Source of the DNA: Apibacter raozihei
GTDB lineage: Bacteria; Bacteroidota; Bacteroidia; Flavobacteriales; Weeksellaceae
Assembly (NCBI RefSeq): GCF_004014855.1
Contig: NZ_CP034930.1
Span: 2,213,716-2,277,715 of the forward strand
Direction: 5' to 3'
DNA length: 64,000 nucleotides
In this document: one piece after another, positions 54,633-64,000 of the stretch
Layout: every line of letters begins with the position of its first letter
How positions within the stretch are numbered: position 1 is the stretch's first letter
The notes under the pieces: model-generated
Seen by the model: only the letters and a program-made list of their open reading frames with translations
What the model was told of the DNA's origin: nothing
Databases searched by the model: none
Translations under genes and position numbers: made by a program

Positions 54633-56102
54633 TTAAATTTTTTTACGTAGCCTGGCTACAGGTATGTTTAATTGATCTCTGTATTTGGCTATAGTCCTGC
54701 GGGCAATATTGTAACCTTTATCATTTAAGATCTTCATTAAATTATCATCAGTTAAAGGTTTTTTTGGATCTTCATTTTCAATTACTTCCTGAAGAATTGT
54801 TTTAATTTCTCGGGTTGAAACTTCATCACCATCTGAATTGGTCAAGCTTTCTGAAAATAGATCTTTTATAAGTAATGTTCCGTAAGGAGTATTCACATAT
54901 TTACTATTGGCTACACGGGAAATAGTTGATATATCTAAGCCAGTAATTTCAGCTATATCTTTTAGAATCATAGGTTTAATTTGTTCCTCATCGCCGGATA
55001 AAAAATAATCTTTTTGATAATCCATGATAGATTTCATTGTGATGTAAAGAGTTTGCTGGCGTTGTTTAACTGCATCTATAAACCACTTGGCAGAATCCAG
55101 TTTTTGTTTTACAAACATAACAGCATCTTTCTGTTCACGAGATTTATTTTCCGTATTTTTATAGGTGTCAAGCATTTCGGAATATTCTCTGGATACTTTC
55201 AGCTCCGGAGCATTTCTTCCGTTTAAAGTAAGATCAAGTTTACCATTAACAATTTTGATAGTAAAATCCGGAATAATTTGTTCCGTATTTTTTGAATTAT
55301 TAGTAAATGCTTTACCCGGCTTAGGATTTAATCTTTCAATTTCATAAACAGCTTCTTTAAGTTTTTCCTCGGATATGGAAAATTTTTGTTGAATTTTGTT
55401 ATAATGTTTTTTGGTAAAAGCATCGAACATTTCATCAATTATTTTATAAGCCAGTTCAGAAGCTTCCGTTTTATTTCTGGTTTTTAGCTGGAGTAAAAGG
55501 CATTCCTGCAAATCTCTTGCACCTACACCGGTGGGATCTAATTTTTGAATGTAACCAGTGAGCAAGTGAGTCACTGTATTTACGTCTGTATAAATTCCCT
55601 GAGTAAAAGCTAAATCATCAACTATAGAGGGTATTTCTCGACGAAGATATCCGTCATCATCCAAATTTCCTATAATAAAATCGGCTATTTCGCTTTCTTC
55701 CTCATTAAGTCGGAAAGTATGTAACTGATTACTTAAATGTTCATGAAACGACTCATATTGCGCAAAAGGAAGTTCTCTTTCTTCATCGTCATCAGAATAA
55801 TTATTAGACTGTGTTCTATAGTTAGGAATTTCGTCATCACTTAAATATTCATCAATATTAATATCAGAGGCATCTATGATTTCATTATCGTTGGAATCAT
55901 CGTAGTCACTTGAAGTTTCATAAGGATCAGCAGAATCATAATAATCTTCATGGGAGTTGTCTTCCAATGCAGGATTCTCTTCAATTTCCTGTTTAACTGC
56001 TTCCTCAAAAGCCAGCGTAGGAAGCTGAACTAACTTCATTAGCTGAATCTGCTGGGGAGAAAGTTTTAATAATTGTTTGAGCCTTAAATCCTGTTTTAGC
56101 AT
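54633..56102 (-). CDS. rpoN: RNA polymerase sigma-54 factor RpoN
   Basis: The 489-residue product has region I LKLSPQQIQLMKLVQLPTLA followed by EEIEENPALE, an acidic region II (about 50-120), the core-binding region with DPTGVGARDLQECLLLQL and LNPKPGKAF, the HTH region (DIAEITGLDISTISRVANSK) and the RpoN box ARRTIAKYRDQLNIP near the C-terminus. It directs RNA polymerase to -24/-12 promoters with enhancer-binding proteins. Alone in its unit with its own terminator. Confidence 0.95.
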   Translation of the reverse strand: MLKQDLRLKQLLKLSPQQIQLMKLVQLPTLAFEEAVKQEIEENPALEDNSHEDYYDSADPYETSSDYDDSNDNEIIDASDINIDEYLSDDEIPNYRTQSNNYSDDDEERELPFAQYESFHEHLSNQLHTFRLNEEESEIADFIIGNLDDDGYLRREIPSIVDDLAFTQGIYTDVNTVTHLLTGYIQKLDPTGVGARDLQECLLLQLKTRNKTEASELAYKIIDEMFDAFTKKHYNKIQQKFSISEEKLKEAVYEIERLNPKPGKAFTNNSKNTEQIIPDFTIKIVNGKLDLTLNGRNAPELKVSREYSEMLDTYKNTENKSREQKDAVMFVKQKLDSAKWFIDAVKQRQQTLYITMKSIMDYQKDYFLSGDEEQIKPMILKDIAEITGLDISTISRVANSKYVNTPYGTLLIKDLFSESLTNSDGDEVSTREIKTILQEVIENEDPKKPLTDDNLMKILNDKGYNIARRTIAKYRDQLNIPVARLRKKI

Positions 56103-56137
56103 AAATTTTATCTTTTATATAGATGTTTTAGATGATT

Positions 56138-56145
56138 CAAATTTA
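56138..56145 (-). promoter_or_regulatory. Putative -7 box TAAATTTG for rpoN
   Basis: Plus-strand CAAATTTA at 56138-56145; a second copy is at 56166-56173. Either fits TAnnTTTG upstream of ATG 56102. Confidence 0.45.
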
Positions 56146-56392
56146 CACTAATTAATTATAAGATACAAATTTAGGCACAATTTTTGTAAAATAAAATTTT
56201 GGTGCCTTTTCAAATTTATCCCTAATCTACTAAAATAAAATTTATTTAACTTTAATTTATTTAATTATTTATTGTATTTTTTTCTAATAAATTAATTATT
56301 TATTATATATTATTTTGAAAGTTAAATAATAAATGCTTAAATTTCTTCATAATTTTCACAAATACAATACTAAAAGATTTAAAATAAATAAA

Positions 56393-56419
56393 AAAGAAGT
56401 GTTTTTTGAACACTTCTTT
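56393..56419 (-). terminator. Terminator of asnS
   Basis: Perfect 11-bp stem (AAAGAAGTGTT and complement, 5-base loop) followed on the minus strand by a T run. Confidence 0.8.
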
Positions 56420-56445
56420 AATTAATTTATTAAAAAAATTATATT

Positions 56446-57894
56446 TTAAAATTCTGCGCTGTTGGGAGTTCTCGGAAAAGCAATTACGTCACGAATATTT
56501 CCCATTCCTGTTACAAATAAAACTAATCTTTCAAGCCCTAATCCAAATCCAGAATGCGGTACTGTTCCAAATTTACGAGTATCCAGATACCACCATAGTT
56601 CTTTTTCATCAATATTCAATTCTTCCATTTTCATTTTAAGCACATCCATCCGTTCCTCTCTCTGAGAGCCGCCAATAATCTCCCCAATACCAGGAAAAAG
56701 AACATCCATAGCTCTAACAGTTTTATTATCATCGTTTAAACGCATATAGAATGCTTTAATTTTTGAAGGATAATCAAATAATACTACTGGAGTTTTAAAA
56801 TGTTTTTCAACTAAATACCTTTCATGTTCTGACTGTAAATCAGCACCCCATTCCTCTATCGGGTATTTAAATTTTCCTTTTTGATTAGGTTTGGATTTTT
56901 TTAATATCTCAATAGCTTCGGTGTAGCTTAGTCTTACAAATTTATTGGATAGAACAAAGTCCAATTTTTCAAGTAGATTATGTTCAGATTTTTCTTCTTT
57001 AGGCTTTTGTTTCTGCTCTTCCTCAAAACGTTTATTAAGAAACTCCAAATCATCCTTGCAGTGATCTACTGCATATTGAATGCAATATTTTAAAAAGTCT
57101 TCGGCTAAATCAATATTCTGCTCTAAATCATAGAATGCCATTTCAGGTTCTACCATCCAGAATTCGGCTAAGTGTCTTGAAGTGTTGGAATTTTCAGCAC
57201 GAAAAGTAGGACCGAATGTATAAATTTTGCCAAGGCCCATAGCTGCAGTCTCTCCTTCTAACTGACCGGAAACGGTAAGATTAGTTTTTTTGCCGAAAAA
57301 ATCCTGAGTAAAATCTGTATGACCTTTTTCATTTTTTGGCAGGTTATCCAGATTAAAATTTGTAACAGTAAACATTTCTCCCGCACCTTCTGCATCAGAG
57401 CCAGTAATAATAGGGGTATTAATATAACAAAATCCATTAGTATTGAAATACTGATGAATTGCAAAGCTTAAAGCATTTCTAACCCTCATCACAGCTGCAA
57501 AAGTGTTGGTTCTGAATCGTAAATGCGCTTGTTCCCTTAATTTTTCAAGACTGTGCTTTTTAGGTTGTAATATAGTTTCCTGAACATCGTCCGGATGTGC
57601 ATATCCGTATATTTTTATAGTTTTAGCAATAACTTCTATATCCTGACCGGCACCCTTACTTTCAGCAACTATTCCTTCTACTCGTAGGGATGAAGCCGTA
57701 GTGATTTGTTTTAAAGTATCTGTATCAAAATTATTATAATCTATAACTATTTGAACGTTATTTTGTCCGGATCCGTCATTTAATGCAATAAATTGATTGG
57801 AACGAAAAGATCGTACCCATCCGTTTATTATAACTTCTTCCTGTAATGCATCTTTACCTTTAGACAACAGTTCTTTAATACTATACACTTTCAT
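56446..57894 (-). CDS. asnS: Asparaginyl-tRNA synthetase
   Basis: The 482-residue product has an N-terminal OB-fold anticodon-binding domain ([20 protein letters not shown]), class II motif 2 ([20 protein letters not shown]) and motif 3 ([20 protein letters not shown]). The WMVEPEMAF stretch and ending [14 protein letters not shown] are typical of AsnRS rather than AspRS. It charges tRNA-Asn in the cytoplasm. Length is normal. Single-gene unit. Confidence 0.95.
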   Translation of the reverse strand: MKVYSIKELLSKGKDALQEEVIINGWVRSFRSNQFIALNDGSGQNNVQIVIDYNNFDTDTLKQITTASSLRVEGIVAESKGAGQDIEVIAKTIKIYGYAHPDDVQETILQPKKHSLEKLREQAHLRFRTNTFAAVMRVRNALSFAIHQYFNTNGFCYINTPIITGSDAEGAGEMFTVTNFNLDNLPKNEKGHTDFTQDFFGKKTNLTVSGQLEGETAAMGLGKIYTFGPTFRAENSNTSRHLAEFWMVEPEMAFYDLEQNIDLAEDFLKYCIQYAVDHCKDDLEFLNKRFEEEQKQKPKEEKSEHNLLEKLDFVLSNKFVRLSYTEAIEILKKSKPNQKGKFKYPIEEWGADLQSEHERYLVEKHFKTPVVLFDYPSKIKAFYMRLNDDNKTVRAMDVLFPGIGEIIGGSQREERMDVLKMKMEELNIDEKELWWYLDTRKFGTVPHSGFGLGLERLVLFVTGMGNIRDVIAFPRTPNSAEF

Positions 57895-57919
57895 TTATAA
57901 TTCATTTTTTAAACGAAAG

Positions 57920-57927
57920 CAAAGATA
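57920..57927 (-). promoter_or_regulatory. Putative -7 box TATCTTTG for asnS
   Basis: Plus-strand CAAAGATA is the complement of TATCTTTG, 25 bp upstream of the asnS ATG. Confidence 0.6.
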
Positions 57928-58014
57928 ATTATTTTTTGGGTAAAACTGTCTAAAAATAGCCTAATGTATTGAACAGGGTTGTAAGAGTATGAAAAAACTA
58001 AAGTTTAGATTTTT

Positions 58015-59343
58015 TTACAGTTTCTGATTTTTTTGTTTTTTTACCTTTTGCAGGCTATCTGTAATTAACTTACTTTCTGTTGACTGATTATCTAGAATTT
58101 TATTGGTTGTATTTAAAGTTGTTGTATCATGTTCATTTAAATCTGCAATCTGGTTATGTAAAGGATAATTTCCAAATAAAGAAGAAAGGCTTAAAGCAGA
58201 ATACATTACTTTAGAAAACTTATTACCTAAAGCAATAATTGTAACTTTTTCATCCAATAAATGAACAAATATAGTATTGCTTCCATGCCACCAGCCCGTA
58301 TGGTAAGTTAATTTTTTGCCATTATCAAAAATCATCATTCGCATACCCAGTCCATAGTTTTTAACCCCTTGTTTTTCATTGCTATATGGGGTAAACATTT
58401 TGTTTAATAGATCTATTCGAAGAAAATTAGGAGCATACATAGCTTGGCTCAGTTTAAATAAATCTTTGGGTGTAGTGTATAAATTTTTATCTCCATAAAC
58501 TAAATCCAGATGATCGTAGGCATAAGGTTTTCCTTGAGGATAATAGGAAGGAGTAGCTCTGTCCATATCTTTTTCTTGAAAAATATAGGAATGATTCATT
58601 TTTAAAGGTTCAAAAACCATTAATCGGGCAGTTTCAGGAAAAGATTTTTTTGAAATTTTCTCAGCAATTAAAGCCAGCAAAGCAAAATTTGTATTGCAAT
58701 AGGCAAAGTGCGTTCCCGGTTTAGATAGGAGAGGAGGGTCGAAACTTGAAAAAAGATTGGCAACATCAGAATTGGTCATTCGTTTGCTTTTATCCCAGTA
58801 TTTACTTTCATCAGCCAGATACGCGTAATTCGGCAGTCCGCTACGGTGAGTAAGCAGATTCTCAATAGTTATATCCGGATATGGAAATGAGGTTAAAATG
58901 GTATTGACTTTTTGATCCAGCTGAATTTTTTCTGCTTCAACCAGTTTCAATATTATTAAAGAAGTTAATATCTTACTTACTGATGCAACATGTACAGGGG
59001 TTGTAGAAGTAATGGGAGTTAGTTTTTCAAAATTTGAATAGCCGGTATATTTTTCAAGCAATATATTATTACCTCGTGCTACTAATATACCTCCACTTAA
59101 ATTTTTGTCCTTCCACAGATGATTATAATATGCATTAAGTTTTTTCTTTATCTGTTCATCATTTTCATTATGATTGTCTTGGTATGAAAATATAGTTTTA
59201 AAGTTTATATCATAAAAACCAGGTAATTCTCTATTAACTTTGTTATTTTTATTATCGTTTTGTTTAGGTTCTTTTTTGCAACCATAATTTAATAAGCAAG
59301 CCCATGCAGAAATAATTACTAAGATTTTTGATAGATAATACAT
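58015..59343 (-). CDS. Serine beta-lactamase-like hydrolase, lipoprotein
   Basis: The 442-residue product has a lipobox-like LNYGC (Cys 22) and the class C beta-lactamase/DD-peptidase-like fold: S121-V-S-K124 (SxxK), YCNTNFALLALIAEKISKKS (YxN) and HTGWWHGSN (KTG-like HTG). Such enzymes are esterases, DD-peptidases or peptidases rather than true resistance genes. The tail after residue 400 is low complexity (Asn/Thr/Lys). It faces the periplasm. Substrate unknown; beta-lactamase activity is not implied. Confidence 0.82.
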   Translation of the reverse strand: MYYLSKILVIISAWACLLNYGCKKEPKQNDNKNNKVNRELPGFYDINFKTIFSYQDNHNENDEQIKKKLNAYYNHLWKDKNLSGGILVARGNNILLEKYTGYSNFEKLTPITSTTPVHVASVSKILTSLIILKLVEAEKIQLDQKVNTILTSFPYPDITIENLLTHRSGLPNYAYLADESKYWDKSKRMTNSDVANLFSSFDPPLLSKPGTHFAYCNTNFALLALIAEKISKKSFPETARLMVFEPLKMNHSYIFQEKDMDRATPSYYPQGKPYAYDHLDLVYGDKNLYTTPKDLFKLSQAMYAPNFLRIDLLNKMFTPYSNEKQGVKNYGLGMRMMIFDNGKKLTYHTGWWHGSNTIFVHLLDEKVTIIALGNKFSKVMYSALSLSSLFGNYPLHNQIADLNEHDTTTLNTTNKILDNQSTESKLITDSLQKVKKQKNQKL

Positions 59344-59466
59344 TATAAATAAAAGTTTAGCTAAAGGTTAATTTTTTAAAAGGTGTGCAAGTTATAATAT
59401 AAAGTGTTAATTTTTTATTAATAAAATTGTAAAAACAATTTAAAAAATATAATATTATATTTTATG

Positions 59467-60639
59467 TTAATTTAATTCTGCTAAAATACAAAGGTTTTTC
59501 TTTAAAGATTGTGTAAAAATCAAATATTTATCTCCACCTTCTTTTAGCTTATATTTATTCTTAATTTCTTCAATCTTTATCGGGTAATTTCGACAAATAA
59601 TGTTAAATGTTTTAATTTTTGACTTTTTAACGTTAAAATTAGAATCTATTATTGAAAAAATTCTGCCTGGAAAATTTTCAAATTTTATATTCGAGGTGTA
59701 GATATGAGTATTAGATTCTAATTTTTTCAATTTAAATTGATGACTGATAAGTTTAAAAGCTCCAGCTTTCATTATTGAAGCGTTAGGAAATAATAAATAT
59801 TGTTCAGGATTACTATAAATAGGGGTTACAGAATTTTTTTCATCATTCCATTGAAAAGAAAAATCTGGCTGATTACTTTCTAAATTAACGCAATGAATTG
59901 TAGGGTTAAATTCTTTCCTATCAGATTTAGATAATTTTACCAATAACTCTTTCATTTCATTTTTAACCGAAATGAGATAAATTTCAGAAACATTAATTTT
60001 TTCAATGGTTTGTTGAATATCCATAAGCGGAGATAATTTGATATAGACCTGATCAGATTTAGATATTAAATCTTTTTGAAGTTCTATGATGTTTGGAATC
60101 AGGTCTTCTAATAAAAATTTCTTATTTTTATTAAAATCTCTACGAGAAGGATCCATATATATAAAATCGAAAAACTCATCATTTTCAGATAAAAAATTTT
60201 CTGCTGTTTGATTAAAAGACTGGATAAAATTTCTATTTAATTTTTGAAAATTATGACAGGTTATTTCAAGAAGTTCCTTACTAGGTTCCACGTAATAAAA
60301 AATTTCAGAAGATTGAGAAAGAAATAAACTATCAATACCAGTTCCTCCGGTTAAATCAATCCCTTTTTTACCTGATATGAAAGTTTGTTTAAATTTTGCA
60401 GTAATTTCTGAAGAGGCCTGTTCTAAATTTAAATGAGGGGGATAAATAATTTCATCGTTTTTAGTTAGAAAGGGAAATTTAGATTCAGCTATTTTCTTTC
60501 CTTGTATTTGTTGTGTTAATTCCAATGATGATATTCCTGTAAATGGAGATTTTTTCATACGCATTGAAACCAGATCAGCTCTTAGGTTATCAGTAATAAA
60601 TTTTTGTACATTTTTATTTAACAATTCCTGGTTAATCAC
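59467..60639 (-). CDS. Class I SAM-dependent methyltransferase with THUMP-like domain
   Basis: The 390-residue product has a Rossmann SAM site (GIDLTGGTGIDSLFLS), the acidic strand end YYVEPSKELLEI and a YMDPSRRD motif in place of the DPPY of N-methyltransferases. The N-terminal helical part and C-terminal beta region (FNIICRNYPIKIEEIKNKYK) match Bacteroidota THUMP-like methyltransferases thought to modify RNA. Substrate unknown. Divergent from the DUF4268 gene. Confidence 0.78.
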   Translation of the reverse strand: MINQELLNKNVQKFITDNLRADLVSMRMKKSPFTGISSLELTQQIQGKKIAESKFPFLTKNDEIIYPPHLNLEQASSEITAKFKQTFISGKKGIDLTGGTGIDSLFLSQSSEIFYYVEPSKELLEITCHNFQKLNRNFIQSFNQTAENFLSENDEFFDFIYMDPSRRDFNKNKKFLLEDLIPNIIELQKDLISKSDQVYIKLSPLMDIQQTIEKINVSEIYLISVKNEMKELLVKLSKSDRKEFNPTIHCVNLESNQPDFSFQWNDEKNSVTPIYSNPEQYLLFPNASIMKAGAFKLISHQFKLKKLESNTHIYTSNIKFENFPGRIFSIIDSNFNVKKSKIKTFNIICRNYPIKIEEIKNKYKLKEGGDKYLIFTQSLKKNLCILAELN

Positions 60640-60661
60640 GTTGTATCAATTATAATTAGAG

Positions 60662-60693
60662 TTGCTAAAATTAGTTATAATTTAATAATTTTG
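60662..60693 (+). promoter_or_regulatory. Putative promoter, -33 TTG and -7 TAATTTTG
   Basis: TTG at 60662-60664 and TAATTTTG at 60686-60693, 21 bp apart. It covers the first possible start (TTG 60691), so ATG 60718 is chosen for the gene that follows. Confidence 0.6.
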
Positions 60694-60717
60694 CGGGATA
60701 CTACAAAGATCGAATTT

Positions 60718-61173
60718 ATGTATTCAAAAGAAGAAGCATTTCAAATAAAAAAAAAGTTTTGGGTTTCATTGGGTCAATATATGGCTTTACAGGTTTCGTC
60801 TGAAGGAAACAGGATAAATTGGTTAAACTATAAGACCGGAGTTAAAGATTTATATTTTAGAACCCAGTTTGATAATAAATCAGCCTGGATTAATATAGAG
60901 CTGGCTCAAAAAGATTTGACAATTCAAGAATCATTATATGAGAAGTTCGAAATGTTTTCCGGTTTATTAGCAGATGAAGTAGGAGAGGATTGGATATGGA
61001 ATAAAAAAGTTTACGATGAACAGGGTAAGATCGTATGTACAATAGGAATACATTTTGAAAATAAAAGTATTTTCAGAGAAAGTGATTGGAAAGATGTGAT
61101 AGATTTTTTTAAAGTTAGACTTATTGCTTTAGACCGTTTCTGGAATACTTATAAAGAAGCCTTCGAAATTTAA
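60718..61173 (+). CDS. DUF4268 protein
   Basis: From ATG 60718 the product has 151 residues matching DUF4268: YSKEEAFQIKKKFWVSLGQY, INWLNYKTGVKDLYFR, IELAQKDLTIQESLYEKFEM and a Trp-rich end WKDVIDFFKVRLIALDRFW. It is a small cytoplasmic protein, related in fold to nuclease-associated domains, of unknown function. The upstream TTG start lies within the promoter. Confidence 0.78.
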   Translation: MYSKEEAFQIKKKFWVSLGQYMALQVSSEGNRINWLNYKTGVKDLYFRTQFDNKSAWINIELAQKDLTIQESLYEKFEMFSGLLADEVGEDWIWNKKVYDEQGKIVCTIGIHFENKSIFRESDWKDVIDFFKVRLIALDRFWNTYKEAFEI

Positions 61174-61249
61174 TATTAAGTTGTCATGTAAACTTAAATA
61201 TTTGTGATTATTTGATGATACTATTTAACATATAGTATGATAAACTCAT

Positions 61250-61271
61250 AAAGCCTGAAAAATCAGGCTTT
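61250..61271. terminator. Bidirectional terminator
   Basis: Perfect 9-bp stem AAAGCCTGA / TCAGGCTTT with a 4-base A loop between convergent genes. Confidence 0.75.
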
Positions 61272-61327
61272 ACAAAATGTTAAAAATTTATTTGGATTAT
61301 GAAAAAGATGTTTTACATATTAAAATA

Positions 61328-62464
61328 TTAATTTTTAGGAAAATCCGGTCGACTCATTTTATATCTGCTTCCTGACAAAGCTTCAAGAAAAGACTTTAAT
61401 GCATCAATTTCATTGATTTTTAAAGATAGAGGTACAATAAGTGTATCTACTACCGGATGTAAAGGGTCTTTAAGTTTTTGCTCTTTAGATGGATTGTTTA
61501 TACGTAAAGTAATATTATATATATTAATTATTCCGGTTAAGTCATCCATAAGTCCATTATGCATCCACGGACGTGTAAGTAATAAATCTCTTAGAGACGG
61601 TGTTTTAAATTTACCAACGTCTAAAGGATTTTTAGTAGTATCATATAAGCCTAAATCTTCATATTCTCTTTTGTAATATGTTAGCCCGATATTATGGAAT
61701 TTTTCATCGGTTAAATATTTCCCATAATGGCAGTTCATACATCTGGCTTTAGTTCTGTAAATATGCATACCGAATATTTCTTTATCTGTAAGTGATGAAT
61801 AATTTCCTTTTAAGAACTTATCAAATCTGCTGGGCTGGCTTTTAATAGTTCTTTCAAATGTAGCAATAGCTTTAGCTATTTTGTCATAAGTAACTTTTTC
61901 TGAACCGTAAGCATCTTGAAATAATTTTTTATAGCCATTAATTTTAGATAGTTTTTCTACAACTTCTTTTTTACTGATATTCATTTCGTTATGAGCTTCT
62001 AAAGGGCCAGCTATTTGTTCTTCAAGGCTGGAAGCCCTACCATCCCAAAATAATTTATCCCGGAATGCGGCATTATATAACGATGGAGCATTTCTTTTTC
62101 CTTGCTGATGATCGTGTCCGATTGAAACCGTACGGTGATCAGTCCATCCAAGTTCCGGATCATGACAGTTGCTACAGGAAATTTGATTAGATGATGAGAG
62201 TTTGGGATCAAAAAAAAGCATCTTACCTAAAATAACCTCTGGTTTTTCCTGAGTTTCATAATAAAGAGAATCTACTTCCAGAGGCTCAAATTCTTGCCAG
62301 GGAATACCTTTGTCGACAAATGGTGAAGGCCAGTTTTCCAATGGTTTTTTATAACTATTTATTATATTTTTTAAATCTTCTTCCGGATCAGTATGATTAA
62401 GAAAAATACCTAGAGAAAAAATAATGGCAGCAATTTTTAACAGGAAAGTTTTATTGTTTTTCAT
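61328..62464 (-). CDS. Di-haem cytochrome c peroxidase (MauG/CcpA family)
   Basis: The 378-residue product has an N-terminal membrane anchor or signal (LLKIAAIIFSLGIFLNH), haem motifs C97-SN-C100-H101 and C242-MN-C245-H246, GKMLFFDPKLSSSNQISC, and GKRNAPSLYNAAFRDKLFWD and FKTPSLRDLLLTRPWMHNG typical of the family. It reduces H2O2 or oxidises a partner in the periplasm using two haems c. It lies 15 bp downstream of an outer-membrane barrel gene and is likely cotranscribed with it, a pairing I know from Bacteroidota. Confidence 0.88.
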   Translation of the reverse strand: MKNNKTFLLKIAAIIFSLGIFLNHTDPEEDLKNIINSYKKPLENWPSPFVDKGIPWQEFEPLEVDSLYYETQEKPEVILGKMLFFDPKLSSSNQISCSNCHDPELGWTDHRTVSIGHDHQQGKRNAPSLYNAAFRDKLFWDGRASSLEEQIAGPLEAHNEMNISKKEVVEKLSKINGYKKLFQDAYGSEKVTYDKIAKAIATFERTIKSQPSRFDKFLKGNYSSLTDKEIFGMHIYRTKARCMNCHYGKYLTDEKFHNIGLTYYKREYEDLGLYDTTKNPLDVGKFKTPSLRDLLLTRPWMHNGLMDDLTGIINIYNITLRINNPSKEQKLKDPLHPVVDTLIVPLSLKINEIDALKSFLEALSGSRYKMSRPDFPKN

Positions 62465-62479
62465 GTGTTAGTTTTTAAA

Positions 62480-64000
62480 TTAAAACAGTATTCCTACACC
62501 TGAAGTGTATAAATAATTTGGCTTACCGGTATAAAATTCAGATTGATACGTCTGATTAATAAACAGGTTTACATTTGAAATTTTAAAATATAGTTTAATA
62601 TTAGCTTGAGTGTAGAAATATTCTGATTTTTTTAAATCAAAATCATGATTGAGCTGCTCTGTTAAGCTTTTTTTTAGACCCAAAGTGTATAACTTATTTT
62701 CATGATTTAATGTTTTTTTCCATCCTATCGTTGTCGTAAAAAGCAAATGTGTTTGGTTTGATAAAACTTGATTCCACCCCAGATTTACCCCATAAAACAG
62801 ATAAGTAAATTTTTGAGAAGAGTAAGGTCGAATATATTTCTCGTTATCAGATTGAAAATCTGTAAAAGAAGAGATTGTATAGCTACTCTTATACTTTTTA
62901 TATACATAATTAAGTATAAGTTTAATTCCTTTTTGTGTTCGGAAATATTGTTTCTTTTTATCAATTTGTTCTTTTACAGACCCATTAGATGAATAATAAT
63001 ACTCAATTCCGGTTCTTTTTTGGGAGAATCCGTTTATATGAATGTTAAATGATGAAGATGGAGTTAAATTAAATTTTTTATACAGGTTAAATTGATATTT
63101 TTTATTGTTTAATTTCGACATGGGTAATTTGTTATTACTATCCTTTTCAGATTTTTCATTGTTAAATTTTTCAAATGCAAGAGAGAAAAGAAAATTGCTT
63201 TTTTTGTAATTAAAAAATTGTAATCCGGCTTTATAAGCGTTTCCGTTATAATTGGTGTTATAAATGTTACCTGTAAAAAGATAGCTGTAATTTCCTAATC
63301 CCAGCATGTGATATAAAACAGGATGACCAGTTTCACTAACAAATTTCACATCATTGGATTGGCTATAATTTTTAAAATCAATATTTGCCGAAATTAAAAA
63401 TTGGTTGGTTAGTTGTTTGCTATATCCAGCTTTAATATCGAGATCAGAAATAAGGTTTTTAGGTCTGGGATCTACATCTCTGAAATCCAGCTGAGCCCTG
63501 TACCTACCCAATATACCAATTTTGTTTGTATTGAAATGGTAGGCATATCCTCCTTCAAAAAAATAGGTTTCACTTTTTAAAGTACCTCCAATACTGTCCG
63601 CAGAGATATATGGGTAAATGTTTTCTATATCTGAAGATTCATTAAAAGTAACATTTTTTTGATTTACTTTTGAATAATAAGCTTTGCCCCATACGACATG
63701 TTTGTCAGGAGTAAGTATTTGAAATGATTCAGCATTAAATTTTACTCCATCGATTCCGCTTCCTTTTGTGTAATCGTAAAATCCATTCTTTTTTTCATAG
63801 TTGTAATCTATAGATATTTCTGAAGATGAAAATTGCCTGAAATAAAACATATTTGCAGGATTCAGAGCAATTTCATCTCTGAAAATAGTGGAATTGAAAT
63901 CGTATTTATCAAGTAAAATAACGTTTAAACTATCAATTTCCTGGCCTGAACACGGGCCAAAAATAAAAAGATGTATAATCAGGAAGCTTACATATGCATT
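62480..64000 (-). CDS. DUF6850-type outer-membrane beta-barrel protein (start outside window)
   Basis: The frame is open to the window end; the visible N-terminus reads NAYVSFLIIHLFIFGPCSGQ, a signal peptide (possible lipobox GPCS), then EIDSLNVILLDKYDFN. ATG 63850 is internal and not the start. About 500 residues are Tyr/Phe/Asn-rich with alternating strands (QFNLYKKFNLTPSSSFNIHI; YFKISNVNLFINQTYQSEFY) and an aromatic C-terminus GVGILF, as expected for a barrel. It likely forms an operon with the peroxidase and may carry or house its partner. Confidence 0.72.
   Translation of the reverse strand, partial: NAYVSFLIIHLFIFGPCSGQEIDSLNVILLDKYDFNSTIFRDEIALNPANMFYFRQFSSSEISIDYNYEKKNGFYDYTKGSGIDGVKFNAESFQILTPDKHVVWGKAYYSKVNQKNVTFNESSDIENIYPYISADSIGGTLKSETYFFEGGYAYHFNTNKIGILGRYRAQLDFRDVDPRPKNLISDLDIKAGYSKQLTNQFLISANIDFKNYSQSNDVKFVSETGHPVLYHMLGLGNYSYLFTGNIYNTNYNGNAYKAGLQFFNYKKSNFLFSLAFEKFNNEKSEKDSNNKLPMSKLNNKKYQFNLYKKFNLTPSSSFNIHINGFSQKRTGIEYYYSSNGSVKEQIDKKKQYFRTQKGIKLILNYVYKKYKSSYTISSFTDFQSDNEKYIRPYSSQKFTYLFYGVNLGWNQVLSNQTHLLFTTTIGWKKTLNHENKLYTLGLKKSLTEQLNHDFDLKKSEYFYTQANIKLYFKISNVNLFINQTYQSEFYTGKPNYLYTSGVGILF

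Larger units (their letters stand above)
56103..56445. other. Intergenic region between rpoN and asnS, 343 bp
   Basis: Holds the asnS terminator (56393-56419) and likely rpoN promoter boxes; otherwise A+T-rich with nothing further seen. Confidence 0.5.

Noticed and set aside
58015-59343. Beta-lactamase resistance gene
   Set aside because: The SxxK/YxN/HTG pattern marks the fold only; many such lipoproteins are esterases or peptidases.

Overview
The window looks like a chromosomal segment of a low-GC member of Bacteroidota, class Flavobacteriia (Weeksellaceae-like; an Apibacter-type relative is a guess, not shown). Reasons: strong A+T bias, Bacteroidota-type -7 promoter boxes (TAnnTTTG) in front of many genes, many secreted proteins ending their signal peptide in 'AQ/SQ/GQ' or a lipobox, and families typical of this group (DUF4280 effectors, VGIGT-type surface proteins, a YARHG protein, HipA-like/DUF3037 pairs).

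Region 1 (1-17.1 kb) is accessory and is the most interesting part. A 1430-residue effector starts with a DUF4280 PAAR-like domain (probable type VI secretion spike cargo) and ends in a peptidoglycan-hydrolase tip (GH19-like muramidase plus NlpC/P60-like amidase). Behind it lies about 12 kb of alternating modules: displaced C-terminal hydrolase tips without their own start codons, each followed after 9-20 bp by a ~400-residue lipoprotein (putative periplasmic immunity). The tip-swap junction VERGESKK in the intact effector (3494) is repeated at 12492, opening a complete orphan tip, and at 17006, as a remnant that stops after 18 codons. G+C falls from roughly 43-50% to about 30% in the effector just after this junction. 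The lipoprotein genes are mosaics of shared near-identical tracts; one is a pseudogene, and one tip carries a nonsense codon. It reads as a recombination-built reservoir of effector tips and immunities.

Region 2 (17.2-22.5 kb): a VGIGT surface protein, a small overlapping pair of an unknown protein and a lipoprotein (possible toxin/immunity), a secreted charged-repeat protein, and an iron/cobalamin-type binding lipoprotein.

Region 3 (22.5-46.7 kb) is mainly core: amino acid permease, surE, the Prc protease, a GT-C-like membrane protein, a polyphosphate set (ppk1 and ppx flanking a bestrophin channel), a giant alpha-2-macroglobulin, a transglutaminase-like/YiiX-like/small-protein cluster, a GntP permease plus glycerate 2-kinase operon, and a WG-repeat TonB-C protein.

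Region 4 (46.8-64 kb): HipA-like kinase with DUF3037 partner, a YARHG protein, a second VGIGT protein, a decayed DUF4139 gene, then mostly minus-strand genes: a TPR protein, thyA, rpoN, asnS, a serine hydrolase, a methyltransferase, and a di-haem peroxidase with an outer-membrane barrel partner cut by the window end. No rRNA, tRNA, CRISPR array or insertion sequence was seen.
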